A DNA stretch of 23,845 nucleotides from Candidatus Endonucleibacter bathymodioli (GCA_030674915.1 JASXSV010000035.1:1-23845), one strand, 5' to 3'; numbered from the stretch's first letter, positions 1 through 8,380 are shown. A program made the numbers and translations. Notes: generated by a model from the letters alone, not told the origin.

Positions 1-228
1 ATTCGAAAGGAGATTTACACCACCAATGCGATTGAATTATTGAACAGCGTGATCAGAAAAGCGATCAAGAAACGTAAGTTATTTCCGCATGATGATTCGG
101 CAAAGAAGGTAATTTACCTTGCCACGCGCGAGGCCTCGAAAAATTGGACGATGCCGATACGCAATCGGCGTTCTGCACTGAATCACTTTATGATTGTTTT
201 TGAAACACGATTATCAGATTACGTTTAA
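1..228 (+). CDS. IS256-family transposase, C-terminal fragment (cut by window edge)
   Basis: The frame is open from base 1, so the 75 visible codons are the tail of a longer gene cut by the window. The start (IRKEIYTTNAIELLNSVIRK) and the later WTMPIRN segment are typical of the C-terminal end of IS256-family (mutator-type, DDE) transposases, where IYTTNAIE..N is strongly conserved. The frame stops at a TAA. I see no frameshift in the visible part, but activity cannot be judged. An end sequence of the insertion element probably lies just downstream (about 229-265), but I could not pair it with a left end. Confidence 0.88.
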   Translation: MRKEIYTTNAIELLNSVIRKAIKKRKLFPHDDSAKKVIYLATREASKNWTMPIRNRRSALNHFMIVFETRLSDYV

Positions 229-461
229 CTAAGGCAAATACATAGAGTTATTTACACACGCGCTCTTTTCTTACCATCTTTATGTATAAGGTTTGTGGCG
301 TAGATTGGTTGTTTGCTTTCCTGTGCTTTTAAATCGATTTTAATCATGGATAGTTCGCTTGTATTCATGTCTTTTAGAATAACGTCGCAATAAACTGTTG
401 ATATATTCATTCAAGCCACGATGCCATAAATAATAGAGATAGGTAAGTAATGCTAGCCTCC

Positions 462-481
462 AGCCATACTCAAGTATGGCT
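462..481. other. Perfect hairpin downstream of the 175-aa gene
   Basis: AGCCATACT pairs with AGTATGGCT across a two-base spacer (an 8-bp stem with a TCAA loop is the realistic fold). It lies 25 bases past the stop codon of the minus-strand gene at 507-1034, so it could protect or end that transcript. No U-run follows on either strand, so it is not a canonical Rho-independent terminator. A second small palindrome, AGTAATAATTACT, lies at 489-501. The rest of 229-506 shows no gene. Confidence 0.4.
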
Positions 482-506
482 GATACAAAGTAATAATTAC
501 TGATTT

Positions 507-1034
507 TCAAAGCTGCTTCAATACTTCCTGAGTATACAGCTGGGCTTCAATCTCATTATCAGAAAACAACTGTTTGTGAGCAAACAGTCCCTTTATTTCA
601 GGGGATTTTAACATGCGCTGCAACCAGTAAAAATACCATTCATTAAAATCAGCTGGTTCATAAGCCCCTTTCAAATCCATGATTATTTTGTATGAGTTAA
701 GAAGAGTTGGTTTTTCCCCAGAATCAGCTGGTGCGTGGAAGTATATGCCCGACTTTAAATCCTCATAGCCTGGTTTCCGCACTGTGCGGGTGAAGATAGA
801 CAATGTCATATCAGCAGACCAAAGTTGTCGCTGATTCACAAAAATAACTTTTAGTTTAGCCTGGGCTGCCGGTTGCCGTCCGTCCGATACTACGAAGGAA
901 AGAAGTTCAACCTTGCAAGGAAACTTTCGAATACACAATCCTTCTACAGCCGCTGGTTTTCTTTCTGACCATGCTTTAAATTGCTTGATTCTTTCTTCGA
1001 GTACAGTCCTTACCTGTTTTTTCTCACTGATCAT
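507..1034 (-). CDS. Hypothetical protein, 175 aa, unrecognised
   Basis: I do not recognise this family. The start is supported by a strong Shine-Dalgarno sequence (CAGGAGAG, plus-strand 1041-1048) six bases before the ATG. No signal peptide, lipobox or membrane segment is visible, so it is probably cytoplasmic. The N-terminus is charged and likely helical (EKKQVRTVLEERIKQF). The C-terminal third is rich in aromatic residues (FNEWYFYWLQRML). There are only two cysteines, close together (CIRKFPC). It lies downstream of leuS on the same strand, where many gammaproteobacteria have lptE and holA. It is not LptE, because it lacks a lipoprotein signal. An ERIC-like repeat starts 26 bp upstream of the ATG, so any promoter must lie in or beyond the repeat. 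The good Shine-Dalgarno and length argue for a real gene. Confidence 0.6.
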   Translation of the reverse strand: MISEKKQVRTVLEERIKQFKAWSERKPAAVEGLCIRKFPCKVELLSFVVSDGRQPAAQAKLKVIFVNQRQLWSADMTLSIFTRTVRKPGYEDLKSGIYFHAPADSGEKPTLLNSYKIIMDLKGAYEPADFNEWYFYWLQRMLKSPEIKGLFAHKQLFSDNEIEAQLYTQEVLKQL

Positions 1035-1059
1035 CCGTGTCTCTCCTGTCCATTATATT

Positions 1060-1185
1060 TATACCCAGATCCTGTGAAGGTGTAGGGTTGTGGCTGCTCT
1101 CCTTGACCCAAATGACCTATTACGTGTAGGATTATGGTGATTAGCTCATTTGTCGTCTACGCATACCTCAATAGTAACTGGTATA
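1060..1185 (+). repeat. ERIC-like element, copy 1
   Basis: Runs from TATACCC to CTGGTATA. The left arm holds GTGAAGGTGTAGGGTTGT and the right arm CATTTGTCGTCTAC, matching the family layout: inverted-repeat arm, TTGTTGACTGCTCTCACTC block, ACCTACTACTCGTAGG centre, TCGTTTGTCGCC block, inverted-repeat arm. It lies between leuS and the 175-aa gene. Confidence 0.85.
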
Positions 1186-1418
1186 ATTACAAAAAACTAG
1201 GCAAAAAAGTATCTGGGTAACCAGTTTAAGCTTGAAATCGTAATTTATTATTAGGACATAGGAGGAAAGATTGCCTCGTGTGAGGCACTAATCGTTATCT
1301 TCTCGTGGGAAGCTACTCCAAGAATATACCAAAATTATTGAAGATGCAGCGAGAACTACTACATTTTTCCTGCACGGTAAATGTCTAGGATGACCTTAGG
1401 GAGAATTAAAGTAAGTAA
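1186..1418. other. Non-coding stretch between leuS and copy 1
   Basis: No convincing gene. A short perfect hairpin, GCCTC-GTGT-GAGGC, lies at 1273-1286. Read in the leuS direction it is followed by AATCTTTCC, a weak U-rich tail at best, so it is only a poor terminator candidate about 130 bases after the leuS stop. The usual lptE-holA pair is absent here. Confidence 0.4.
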
Positions 1419-4034
1419 TCAGTCAGTAACTATGTTAACTAACTTGCCAGGAACTACAATCACTTTCTGAATCTTTTTATCGTCTGTGAACTTAGTAACA
1501 TTGGGGTGCTGCAGCGCCAAGGACTCGGTGGCATTTTTTGGCATATCGACAGGCACGTCAAGTTTAGCGCGAACTTTGCCATTAACCTGAATCACAAGCG
1601 TGATAGTGCTTTTTATAAGCGCTGCTTCATCAATCGTTGGCCATTTTGCGTCAATAATAGGGTGATCATACCCCAAGGCGACCCAAATGTTATGGGTTAT
1701 ATGGGGGACAACTGGTGCTAACAAACAAGTACTCACTTCCAGCGCTTCATTTAATACTGCTCTACCTTGAGCGGATGTATCTGTAAACTTGCTAGTAGCA
1801 TTGGTTAATTCCATGACTGCAGCAATAGAGGTATTAAAAGTCAGTCGTCTCTCAAAATCATCAGTTACTTTTTTAATAGTCTCATGAACTTTACGGCGTA
1901 GTATTTTCTGTTCTTCATTGAGTTGGTTGACATCAATGGATACGACCTTGCCGTAATTAATATGATTAACAACTTGTTTCCAGAAACGGCGAAGGAACCG
2001 GTGAGAACCTTCAACAGCGCTGTCTGACCACTCCAGAGTTTGTTCAGGTGGAGCTGCAAACATAGTGTAAAGCCGAATAGTATCAGCCCCGTATTGATCA
2101 ATCATAGACTGAGGGTCAACACCATTATTTTTAGATTTGGACATTTTGCTCATGCCCGCATATTGAACTTTTTTGCCAGTCTTCCTATGAAATGCATTAG
2201 TCAGCCGACCTTGTTCATCTCTCTCTGTGGTGACTTCTGTAGGTGCTAACCAATGTTTAATGCCTTTTTCATCCAGAGAGTAAAATGTATCCGCTAGCAC
2301 CATGCCTTGACATAGCAGTCTTTTGAAAGGTTCATCGCTATCTACTAAGCCGAAATCACGAAGGAGCTTATGAAAAAAACGAGCATACAGCAAGTGCATA
2401 ACGGCATGCTCAATACCGCCAACATACTGATCTACTGGGAGCCAGTAATTCGCTGCGTCGGGGTCTAGCATAGCTTTGTCATTGTTAGAAGAGCAATAGC
2501 GGGCATAATACCAGCTGGATTCCATAAAAGTGTCAAAAGTATCGGTTTCCCTTCGTGCAGGCTGACCATTATGAGTGGTTTTTGCCCATGCAGGATCAGC
2601 TTTGATAGGAGACTGAGTTCCATCCATTTGCACGTTTTCCGGCAACAATACTGGAAGATCTTCCAGAGGAACTGGTGCTTCTACTCCGTCTGCAAGATAG
2701 CACATGGGGATTGGAGTCCCCCAATAGCGCTGACGGCTGACACCCCAGTCACGCAGGCGATAGTTAATCTGTTTTTTACCTTTTCCAGCCTGAATCAACC
2801 AATCTGAAATAGCTTTGCATGCATCTTCGGAGCTGAGTCCGTTGAACTCAGCAGAATTGATCAATAATCCTTTGTCAGTAAAAGCGTGTTGAGCAATATT
2901 ACAGGCAATACTTTTTGTGACCGGCTTAATAACCTGCTTTATAGCTAAATTAAAACGAGTAGCAAATTCAAAATCCCGTTGATCATGAGCCGGAACGGCC
3001 ATTACTGCGCCAGTTCCATAGTCCATCAAAACAAAATTGGCAGCCCAGATTGGAAGCTCTTCGCCTGAGATCGGGTGAATGGCGCTAATGCCAGTATCAA
3101 CCCCAGCCTTTTCCATAGTCGCTATTTCTACCTCAGAGGTTGTATTTTGTTTGCATTCATCAATAAACTTTGCCAGTTTTGAGTTTTTCTCGGCAGCTGC
3201 CTTAGCCAAAGGATGTTCTGTGGCAATACCAATATAAGTTACCCCCATTAAAGTGTCTGGACGCGTTGTATATATCGGGAGTTCCGACGAAAGGCCTCTC
3301 AATATTGCTACTGATGAAGAGGCAATGCTAAGAGTTATTTGCGTACCTTCAGAACGACCAATCCAGTTCCGCTGCATGGCCTTTACCTGCTCAGGCCAAC
3401 CTTCAAGCTGGTCCATATCTGCGAGAAGTTCTTCGGCATAGGCTGTTATTTTAACAAACCACTGAGGTAATTCTTTCTGTTCTACTTTTGTATCACAGCG
3501 CCAACAGCGACCGTCGTTAACCTGCTCATTCGCGAGTACAGTAGTGTCGTTTGGGCACCAGTTAACGGTACCCATCTTTTTGTAAGCTAGTCCCTTTTCA
3601 TAGAGTTTAGTGAAAAACCATTGTTCCCATTTGTAGTATTCAGGCGTACAGGTGGCCAATTCCCTATTCCAGTCATAACCAAAGCCTAGCCGCTGTAGTT
3701 GACCTTTCATATAGTCAATATTGTCGTAAGTCCATGGAGCCGGTGAAGTCTTATTTTTAATGGCAGCATTTTCTGCTGGGAGGCCAAATGCATCCCAGCC
3801 CATAGGCTGAAGTACATTCTTGCCTTGCATGCGGTGGTATCGAGAAATGACATCGCCAATGGTGTAGTTTCGAACATGACCCATGTGCAGTCGACCACTA
3901 GGATAAGGGAACATGGAAAGGCAGTAATACTTTTCCTTGTCACCATCTTCCAGCACAGAAAAACTGTCATTGTCTTGCCAATACTGTTGCGCCAAGGCTT
4001 CAATTTTAGCTGGGTTGTAGTGCTTATCTATCAT
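1419..4034 (-). CDS. leuS: Leucyl-tRNA synthetase
   Basis: Class Ia synthetase that charges tRNA-Leu in the cytoplasm; 871 aa, close to the usual length of about 860. The HIGH motif appears as HMGH at residues 50-53, within [18 protein letters not shown]. The CP1 editing domain has the TTRPDTLMG threonine-rich motif and [15 protein letters not shown], needed to hydrolyse mischarged tRNA. The KMSKS loop is intact at residues 630-634. The zinc-type insert keeps [13 protein letters not shown] and CWRC. The C-terminal domain ends in the usual [12 protein letters not shown] pattern. The gene is complete and essential. Its ATG lies directly at the terminus of an ERIC-like repeat, and the only Shine-Dalgarno candidate (AAGGGAA) is inside that repeat. 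The commonly linked lptE-holA do not follow. Confidence 0.98.
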   Translation of the reverse strand: MIDKHYNPAKIEALAQQYWQDNDSFSVLEDGDKEKYYCLSMFPYPSGRLHMGHVRNYTIGDVISRYHRMQGKNVLQPMGWDAFGLPAENAAIKNKTSPAPWTYDNIDYMKGQLQRLGFGYDWNRELATCTPEYYKWEQWFFTKLYEKGLAYKKMGTVNWCPNDTTVLANEQVNDGRCWRCDTKVEQKELPQWFVKITAYAEELLADMDQLEGWPEQVKAMQRNWIGRSEGTQITLSIASSSVAILRGLSSELPIYTTRPDTLMGVTYIGIATEHPLAKAAAEKNSKLAKFIDECKQNTTSEVEIATMEKAGVDTGISAIHPISGEELPIWAANFVLMDYGTGAVMAVPAHDQRDFEFATRFNLAIKQVIKPVTKSIACNIAQHAFTDKGLLINSAEFNGLSSEDACKAISDWLIQAGKGKKQINYRLRDWGVSRQRYWGTPIPMCYLADGVEAPVPLEDLPVLLPENVQMDGTQSPIKADPAWAKTTHNGQPARRETDTFDTFMESSWYYARYCSSNNDKAMLDPDAANYWLPVDQYVGGIEHAVMHLLYARFFHKLLRDFGLVDSDEPFKRLLCQGMVLADTFYSLDEKGIKHWLAPTEVTTERDEQGRLTNAFHRKTGKKVQYAGMSKMSKSKNNGVDPQSMIDQYGADTIRLYTMFAAPPEQTLEWSDSAVEGSHRFLRRFWKQVVNHINYGKVVSIDVNQLNEEQKILRRKVHETIKKVTDDFERRLTFNTSIAAVMELTNATSKFTDTSAQGRAVLNEALEVSTCLLAPVVPHITHNIWVALGYDHPIIDAKWPTIDEAALIKSTITLVIQVNGKVRAKLDVPVDMPKNATESLALQHPNVTKFTDDKKIQKVIVVPGKLVNIVTD

Positions 4035-4161
4035 ATACCCAATTCCCTTGAAGGTGTGGGGGTTGTTGACTACTCTTACTTACCTCAACCATTTACTACT
4101 GGTAGGCTATGGGGATTCGATCGTTTGTCACCTACTAACACCTTCCATGGGAATGGGTATG
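4034..4161 (+). repeat. ERIC-like element, copy 2, abutting the leuS start codon
   Basis: The TATACCC terminus overlaps the first base of the leuS ATG (plus-strand CAT at 4032-4034). The centre carries CATTTACTACTGGTAGGCTATGGGG and then CGATCGTTTGTCACCTACT split over 4085-4136, and the right arm ends GGGTATG. On the minus strand the left arm reads AAGGGAATTGGGTAT directly before ATG, so the repeat forms the leuS leader. Its right terminus is shared with copy 3. Confidence 0.88.
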
Positions 4162-4274
4162 TAGCAAAGCTCCTTGATGGCGTGAAGTATTGACTGCTCT
4201 CACTCCGCCCACCTATTGTTCATAGACTCACGGGTGGGTGTCGCTTATTCATACCGTCAATGGCAGCGGGTATA
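4158..4274 (+). repeat. ERIC-like element, copy 3, head-to-tail with copy 2
   Basis: Begins on the TAT that ends copy 2. Carries CTTGATGGCGTGAAG, TATTGACTGCTCTCACTC and a right arm CGTCAATGGCAGCGGGTATA. The left terminus is diverged (TATGTAG instead of TATACCC). Copies 2 and 3 form a direct dimer sharing one terminus. Confidence 0.82.
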
Positions 4275-4507
4275 GCTCTGTGCTATTGCTCTGCAGTTGA
4301 AATTTTAACTTGGGATTATACATTAGAGCGGGGATGATCGATAGTTTGTCTTGAGGATTTTTCGCATATCTACCTTTTCTTGGGTGCTATTGAATAGACC
4401 TCAGTATAACTCAACAAAGTAGACCTATTCTGGTAATATATCGACATGCAAAAATGCTTTACAAAAAAGCCCAAAAAAGCCCAAACTTTTTGTATCAGCT
4501 ACGGACC
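4275..4507. other. Non-coding AT-rich spacer
   Basis: No gene seen. It holds a short direct repeat, AAAAAAGCCC twice in a row, near 4474-4493, inside an imperfect palindrome of A and T runs. The leuS promoter may be here (transcription leftwards through copies 3 and 2), but I see no well-spaced promoter pair. Confidence 0.3.
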
Positions 4508-4641
4508 TATACCCATCCGCATTGAAGGTGTGAGGTTGTTGACTATTCTCACTCCCTCAAACGACTACGGATAGGATACTGCAGGCTCATTAGGCTTCGC
4601 TCGTTTGTATACTGTTCTTACCTTCAATGGTAACGGGTATA
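4508..4641 (+). repeat. ERIC-like element, copy 4
   Basis: Typical arms: left TATACCCATCCGCATTGAAG, right CCTTCAATGGTAACGGGTAT plus A. TTGTTGACTATTCTCACTCC and GGCTTCGCTCGTTTGT are present. About nine extra bases (GGATACTGC) sit after the centre, making it 134 bp. It is followed by a segment that also flanks copy 12. Confidence 0.92.
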
Positions 4642-4672
4642 GAGACCTGCTGTTTCGCAAGTTTTGTCACCT
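4638..4672 (-). repeat. Shared flank, instance A
   Basis: Read on the minus strand this 35-base segment begins AGGTGACAAAACTTG and ends TCTCTATA, touching the terminus of copy 4. It matches 16266-16300 at 30 of 35 positions, and there too it runs into the terminus of an ERIC-like remnant (copy 12). Confidence 0.7.
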
Positions 4673-4824
4673 TGAGTTCGGCGGAGAAGTTTTGGATGCT
4701 TCCACCCTAGGGAGGCTCTGAGTAAGGTTATTCTCGCACAGGAAGGAATCTATAAGGTGTTGATTTTGCTGGATCCACTCCTCCTCGGGGATTACGAAAG
4801 TGGCTTTAATCAGAGGCTCCTTAG
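4667..4824 (-). pseudogene. Small reading frame interrupted by the IS5 copy (C-terminal part)
   Basis: The minus-strand frame encodes KEPLIKATFVIPEEEWIQQN and onward to SKTSPPNSR, then stops at 4667. If the IS (4825-5976) and one four-base target copy are removed in silico, this frame joins without a shift to minus-strand codons from 6020 down to 5981 (MACNIKLSALCTAS), giving one 66-aa open frame. That is compatible with the IS having split a small gene. There is no good ribosome binding site before the distal ATG and I do not recognise the product, so chance is possible. A start inside the IS (ATG at 4867, preceded by AAAGAGA) could also express this tail. Confidence 0.3.
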
Positions 4825-5976
4825 GGAAGGTGCGATTAAGTCCTCGTAATGAGATAAACCCTATCATTTCTCTTTAATGGTATGAACCACGAGACACCAA
4901 CTCAGCTTCGCCGACAGCGAATACCAGCATAAACGTCGCCAAACCCGCAAAGAGAAGTTTTTTGAACGGATGGAAACGCTGATTCCCTAGAAACTGATGG
5001 TGTCAGTTATCGAGCCATATTACCCCAAGCCTAGTAATGGTCGCCGAGCTTATCCCTTGATGACGATGCTGCGTACTCAATGTATGCAGCAGTGGCATGG
5101 GTAATCCTGCGATGGAAGATGCCTTGTAGACACCTAGCCATGCGTTTGTTTGCTGACCTATCACTGAATGGGGTGATCCCTGATCACGCCACTATCATGA
5201 ACTTCCGTCACTTGTTAGAGCGTCATGATTTGGCACGCAAAATCTTCAACGAAGTGAATGACTGGCTGAGTGATGCTGGTGTGCTGGTCAAAGAAGGCAT
5301 TCTGATGGATGCTACTATTATCGCGGCTCTCAACTCCACCAAGAACAAAGCCGGTGAGCGTGATCCCGAGATGCATTAAACCAAGAAGGGTAATCAGTGG
5401 CACTTCGGCATGAAGGCTCATATCGGTGTCGATGCTTGAACTGGGCTGACGCATAGCCTTACGACCACCGCTGCCAAAGAACACGATCTGAATCAAGCTA
5501 AAAATATACTGCATGGTGATGAGGAGTTCATCTTCGTCGATGCCGGTATCGTGGCGCAGGAAAACGGGACGAGTTGAAAGACATAGATGTCGACTGGCAT
5601 ATCTCGGAACGTCCAGGAAAAGTAAGGGCTTGGAGGAAACATCCACAGATCAACAATATTATGATCAATATAGAATACATGAAAGCCAGTGTGCGAGCCA
5701 AGGTTGAGCATCCGTTTCGGATCATCAAATGTCAGTTCGGATTCACCAAAGATTGCTACCGAGGCTTAGTTAAAAATGATAGCAAATTGTCCATGCTATT
5801 TGCTTTGGCGAACATCGTCCGAGTGGGGCAAATGCTCAAAACATAACATTAGTGTGCCTGTGTGTCGGGCAATCGCATGGAGGCACTGAAAAACTAACAA
5901 AAATTGAACTGTTAACCTGCAAATCGACCGCAATGTGTCGGTGCACTTAAAAAATAGGGACTTAATCGAACCTTCC
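4825..5976 (+). mobile_element. Decayed IS5-group insertion sequence with both inverted repeats
   Basis: The left end GGAAGGTGCGATTAAGTC (4825-4842) is matched in inverse orientation by GACTTAATCGAACCTTCC (5959-5976), one mismatch in 18. Total length is 1152 bp, near the 1195 bp of E. coli IS5. Flanking bases TTAG (4821-4824) and ATAG (5977-5980) look like a four-base target duplication with one change, which fits the IS5 preference for YTAR-like sites. The single transposase gene inside is inactivated several times over, so the copy could move only if a transposase acts in trans. Confidence 0.9.
4889..5846 (+). pseudogene. IS5-group transposase, inactivated
   Basis: The translated pieces follow the E. 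coli IS5 transposase from end to end: HQLSFADSEYQHKRRQTRKE, then [94 protein letters not shown] and the C-terminal [14 protein letters not shown]. Damage seen: the start codon position reads ACG (4889) instead of ATG; TAG after ETLIP near 5000; a frame change between about 5060 and 5120 (frame 2 to 1); TAA after DPEMH (5377-5379); TGA after GVDA near 5438; another frame change near 5550-5575 (frame 1 to 3). The Asp residues of the DDE core regions are still recognisable (DATII, VDAG). Confidence 0.92.
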
Positions 5977-6906
5977 ATAGAGGCAGTACATAAAGCCGAT
6001 AATTTGATGTTACATGCCATGGTAAGCTGTGTAATGGCTTGTAAAATGAAGAAGGTTTAATGACCGTGACTAAAGGCAATGGTTGTGCTTAGGTCTTTAT
6101 TGGTATGTTGAGAATAACAGCTGGTATAGAAGTCAATCAATGAGCAGATCATTCTTCATATCAAATCCTTCCATAATTGGATATACGGTGCGAGATGGTT
6201 ATTTATAAATATTGATGGAAGAGCTAAATAGATTGATATTCAGTAGCTAATGAATACGCATGTCTATGTGTAGCGTGATTTATAAGGATAAGATTGTTGA
6301 CTAATGGCAAGGGTATTGTCAGAGAAGTATGAAAAACTTACAATAAATGGAATACTTGTTGTATGGTTAGGATTATTTTTTCTGTTTTTGTTGTTTGTTT
6401 GTGTGGTGTTTTTAAAATAGTAGTTTGCGTACGTCTTATTAAAAACTATTGTATGGTTAGTAATTATTCAATAATAAAACAAATGCCATGATTGGTTGTT
6501 TAGTGATAAAACTAGCAGGCTGTTGAGAAGTTCAGACTGAAGCGCGATTGGCTGAGCAGGAATGCTGCTATCAATAAAATATACATATATCCTAAGCACT
6601 AGTAAAGATATTAGTAGACGACGAGCTAGATCTATTAGTTTGAGTAAGTAGGCAATTGTGGTGAGTGATAGTAGTCAATGATCACTCATTTCAAAGTATA
6701 TTGTTATATTTACTGAATAGCTGCAAGTTTAATATGGATCTTTCCTGAATTTATCTAAATCATAAATTAAACGACGTGTTGATATGTTGTTTTTTAGGAT
6801 TTTGGTAAGAGTTTTTTTCTGTAATTAAAGCGACAACTTCATGTTGATGATCCTGCTATATCATCTTGATAATAGTATGCTGTTCAGTATTTAGATTAGG
6901 AATAGT
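5977..6906. other. Long AT-rich stretch with no clear gene
   Basis: About 930 bases between the IS5 copy and ERIC-like copy 5. Only the 38-codon frame at 6304-6420 is worth noting. AACAGCTGGTATA at 6113-6125 resembles a lone ERIC-like right terminus, but the rest of that arm is too diverged to call. GGCTGTTGAGAA at 6528-6539 resembles the ends of some insertion sequences, without a partner. Stops are dense in all frames. Confidence 0.4.
6304..6420 (+). CDS. Possible 38-aa single-pass membrane peptide
   Basis: The frame MARVLSEKYEKLTINGILVV continues as a run of hydrophobic residues (WLGLFFLFLLFVCVVFLK) to a TAG. It has a charged N-terminal 13 residues and one membrane helix at about residues 17-37, the layout of small inner-membrane peptides. 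The nearest purine-rich stretch (AAGGA, 6284-6288) is 15 bases before the ATG, too far for a good ribosome binding site. T-rich DNA gives hydrophobic frames by chance, so this is a weak call. Confidence 0.22.
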   Translation: MARVLSEKYEKLTINGILVVWLGLFFLFLLFVCVVFLK

Positions 6907-7030
6907 TGTACTCATCCACTTGAAGGCTTGAGGTTGCAGGCTACTTTATCTCTTCAATCATATGTTACTCATCTGCCTATTGGGTTTTGTTCGTTTGCCA
7001 CCGACTCATACCTTAATGATAACTGGTATA
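6907..7030 (+). repeat. ERIC-like element, copy 5
   Basis: The left terminus is altered (TGTACTC for TATACCC). CACTTGAAGGCTTGAGGTTG, TTTTGTTCGTTTGCCACCGAC and the right end ATGATAACTGGTATA identify the family. It is the only recognisable repeat in the long gap before the 372-aa gene. Confidence 0.8.
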
Positions 7031-7211
7031 TTGGATAAGTTTGATAGTCAGTTGTCGTTAATGGCAAATAATATTGCAGTTAACTTTGTAGTGTTGTACT
7101 ATCTCTGAGTATTAACTGGCTGTATGACTTATTACGCTGCGTTACTTGTGTATAAAGAGCCAGTTGCAATAGGGATTAATTGATCATTGAAACAATTACT
7201 AGTACTGGTTG

Positions 7212-7242
7212 TTGACGTAATTTAATGGTCTTCCCATATAAT
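7212..7242 (+). promoter_or_regulatory. Candidate sigma-70 promoter of the 372-aa gene
   Basis: TTGACG (7212-7217) and a perfect TATAAT (7237-7242) are separated by 19 bases, two more than optimal. The expected transcription start, near 7249, leaves a leader of only about ten bases before the ATG at 7259, so expression from it would be unusual or weak. Confidence 0.4.
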
Positions 7243-7258
7243 GAAATGGTGAAAAAGT

Positions 7259-8377
7259 ATGAGTATAAATAAGGTCGTGAAATATTACACTATAAGTGTG
7301 CTTCTTGCTGGATCTTTTGTGACATCTGAAGCCTATTCAATGAATTTAGTTGATATGTTTATGAAAGCGATGACATTGGCGGCCAGTGTTGCTACCATTG
7401 ACTGTAGTGAGCCTCTACAGTCTGCGCCAGATAATCCTAGCCCCTCCAGTTGGCAAGCGTTTCATGAAGTGATTAGGTGTCCTAATGAACTTGTGGAGTT
7501 AAGTCCTAGGGCCATGCAACTGTGTGGGGGGGAGAAGTTTTATCACTGTGTTGGTGCTCAGGAAAAGAATACAACCAAATATTATGATGGATGCTTTAAT
7601 TCATCAAAACTGGTGCTGGATCTTGACGCAAAACGCATAGTTTACGAGATTTGGGGTGATAATGCTCATTCCGAATCAAAAAGAAATTTTAGTAGACAAT
7701 TCCCAAATTTTTATAAAGAAGAGCTTTGTTCTGGAGAAGGGCAAAAATTTGAGGATGGCGATGGGAGTGGTTCTAGCGAATATGGTGAGTGTGTATGTGA
7801 TGAAGTTAATGGTTATAAACAAATGAAAAATCATGAGAACTGTAGTTCATATGATTTTTGTTTTGATGACAGCTGTTATCGTTCTTCTAATAGAGATAGG
7901 GTTGATTGCTCTGCTGATAATAATTGTTTAAACATTACTGGAGTTATTTATGAGGATGATTTGAAGAGCTTTGCTGATGGTATGGTAAATTCAAGGAGAT
8001 CTGCGTTCTTTTTTTTATTGGGAAACGTTCCTATATTTGTAGTTATTCCATCTTTGTATTATGCGTATAAACATTCGTCTAAGTCAGATGAGCAGGATTC
8101 GTCTAAGTCAGATGAGCAGCTAGAAACCAAGTTGGAGATGGAGATGGTAACGATTGCCGATGGAAAAATTGGCTGTAAAGAGAAGGTGAAATTTACAAAG
8201 GACAAGGATGGCACTTCTGAATTTGATATTGAAATGATTATGGCAAACAATGTTAGTGGTGTATTGGGAAATATCTTAACCTGCTGCAATAAAAAAGGAG
8301 AAGATAACGTTATTAAACATGTAAAAAGTGCAGAGATATTGGCTATTATCCCTAATAAACAACCGATAAGCGAATAA
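7259..8377 (+). CDS. Secreted or membrane-anchored Cys-rich protein, 372 aa, unrecognised
   Basis: I do not recognise the family. Visible layout: a signal peptide at about residues 1-25 (hydrophobic TISVLLAGSF, cleavage perhaps after SEA); an exported region to about 247 with 13 cysteines (49, 74, 89, 97, 112, 157, 178, 180, 195, 201, 206, 217, 223); one membrane helix at about 249-270 (AFFFLLGNVPIFVVIPSLYY); a tandem SSKSDEQ-D / SSKSDEQ-L repeat (273-287); and a charged tail to 372 with three more cysteines (306, 342, 343). GECVCDEVNGY at 177-187 resembles the C-x-C...G-Y end of an EGF-like module, only by eye. If the helix is a stop-transfer, the tail is cytoplasmic. The putative ribosome binding site (GGTG) is weak. 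The gene sits alone in an AT-rich accessory stretch, and an ERIC-like copy begins four bases after its stop. A host-interaction role is speculation. Confidence 0.65.
   Translation: MSINKVVKYYTISVLLAGSFVTSEAYSMNLVDMFMKAMTLAASVATIDCSEPLQSAPDNPSPSSWQAFHEVIRCPNELVELSPRAMQLCGGEKFYHCVGAQEKNTTKYYDGCFNSSKLVLDLDAKRIVYEIWGDNAHSESKRNFSRQFPNFYKEELCSGEGQKFEDGDGSGSSEYGECVCDEVNGYKQMKNHENCSSYDFCFDDSCYRSSNRDRVDCSADNNCLNITGVIYEDDLKSFADGMVNSRRSAFFFLLGNVPIFVVIPSLYYAYKHSSKSDEQDSSKSDEQLETKLEMEMVTIADGKIGCKEKVKFTKDKDGTSEFDIEMIMANNVSGVLGNILTCCNKKGEDNVIKHVKSAEILAIIPNKQPISE
8073..8119 (+). repeat. 24-bp tandem duplication inside the 372-aa gene
   Basis: Two adjacent copies of a 24-base unit beginning ATTCGTCTAAGTCAGATG, identical over 23 bases, encode the repeated SSKSDEQ just after the membrane helix. 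A multiple of three bases keeps the frame, and the near-perfect identity points to recent duplication. Confidence 0.9.
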
Positions 8378-8380
8378 GAT

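Noticed and set aside
1052..1057. TATAAT upstream of the 175-aa gene (minus strand) as a promoter
   Set aside because: The transcription start would fall on or after the Shine-Dalgarno sequence, leaving no usable leader, and no -35 fits in the adjoining repeat.
3825..4193. 122-codon plus-strand frame across the leuS start
   Set aside because: It is a shadow of the leuS 5' end and ERIC-like copies 2 and 3; the product shows no family features.
4034..4641. T-box or other riboswitch leader for leuS
   Set aside because: T-box leaders are a Gram-positive feature and the conserved T-box sequence is not present; the folding potential comes from the ERIC-like repeats.
5215..5646. 143-codon minus-strand frame
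   Set aside because: It is antisense to the IS5 transposase remnant, whose plus-strand translation matches the IS5 protein along its length.
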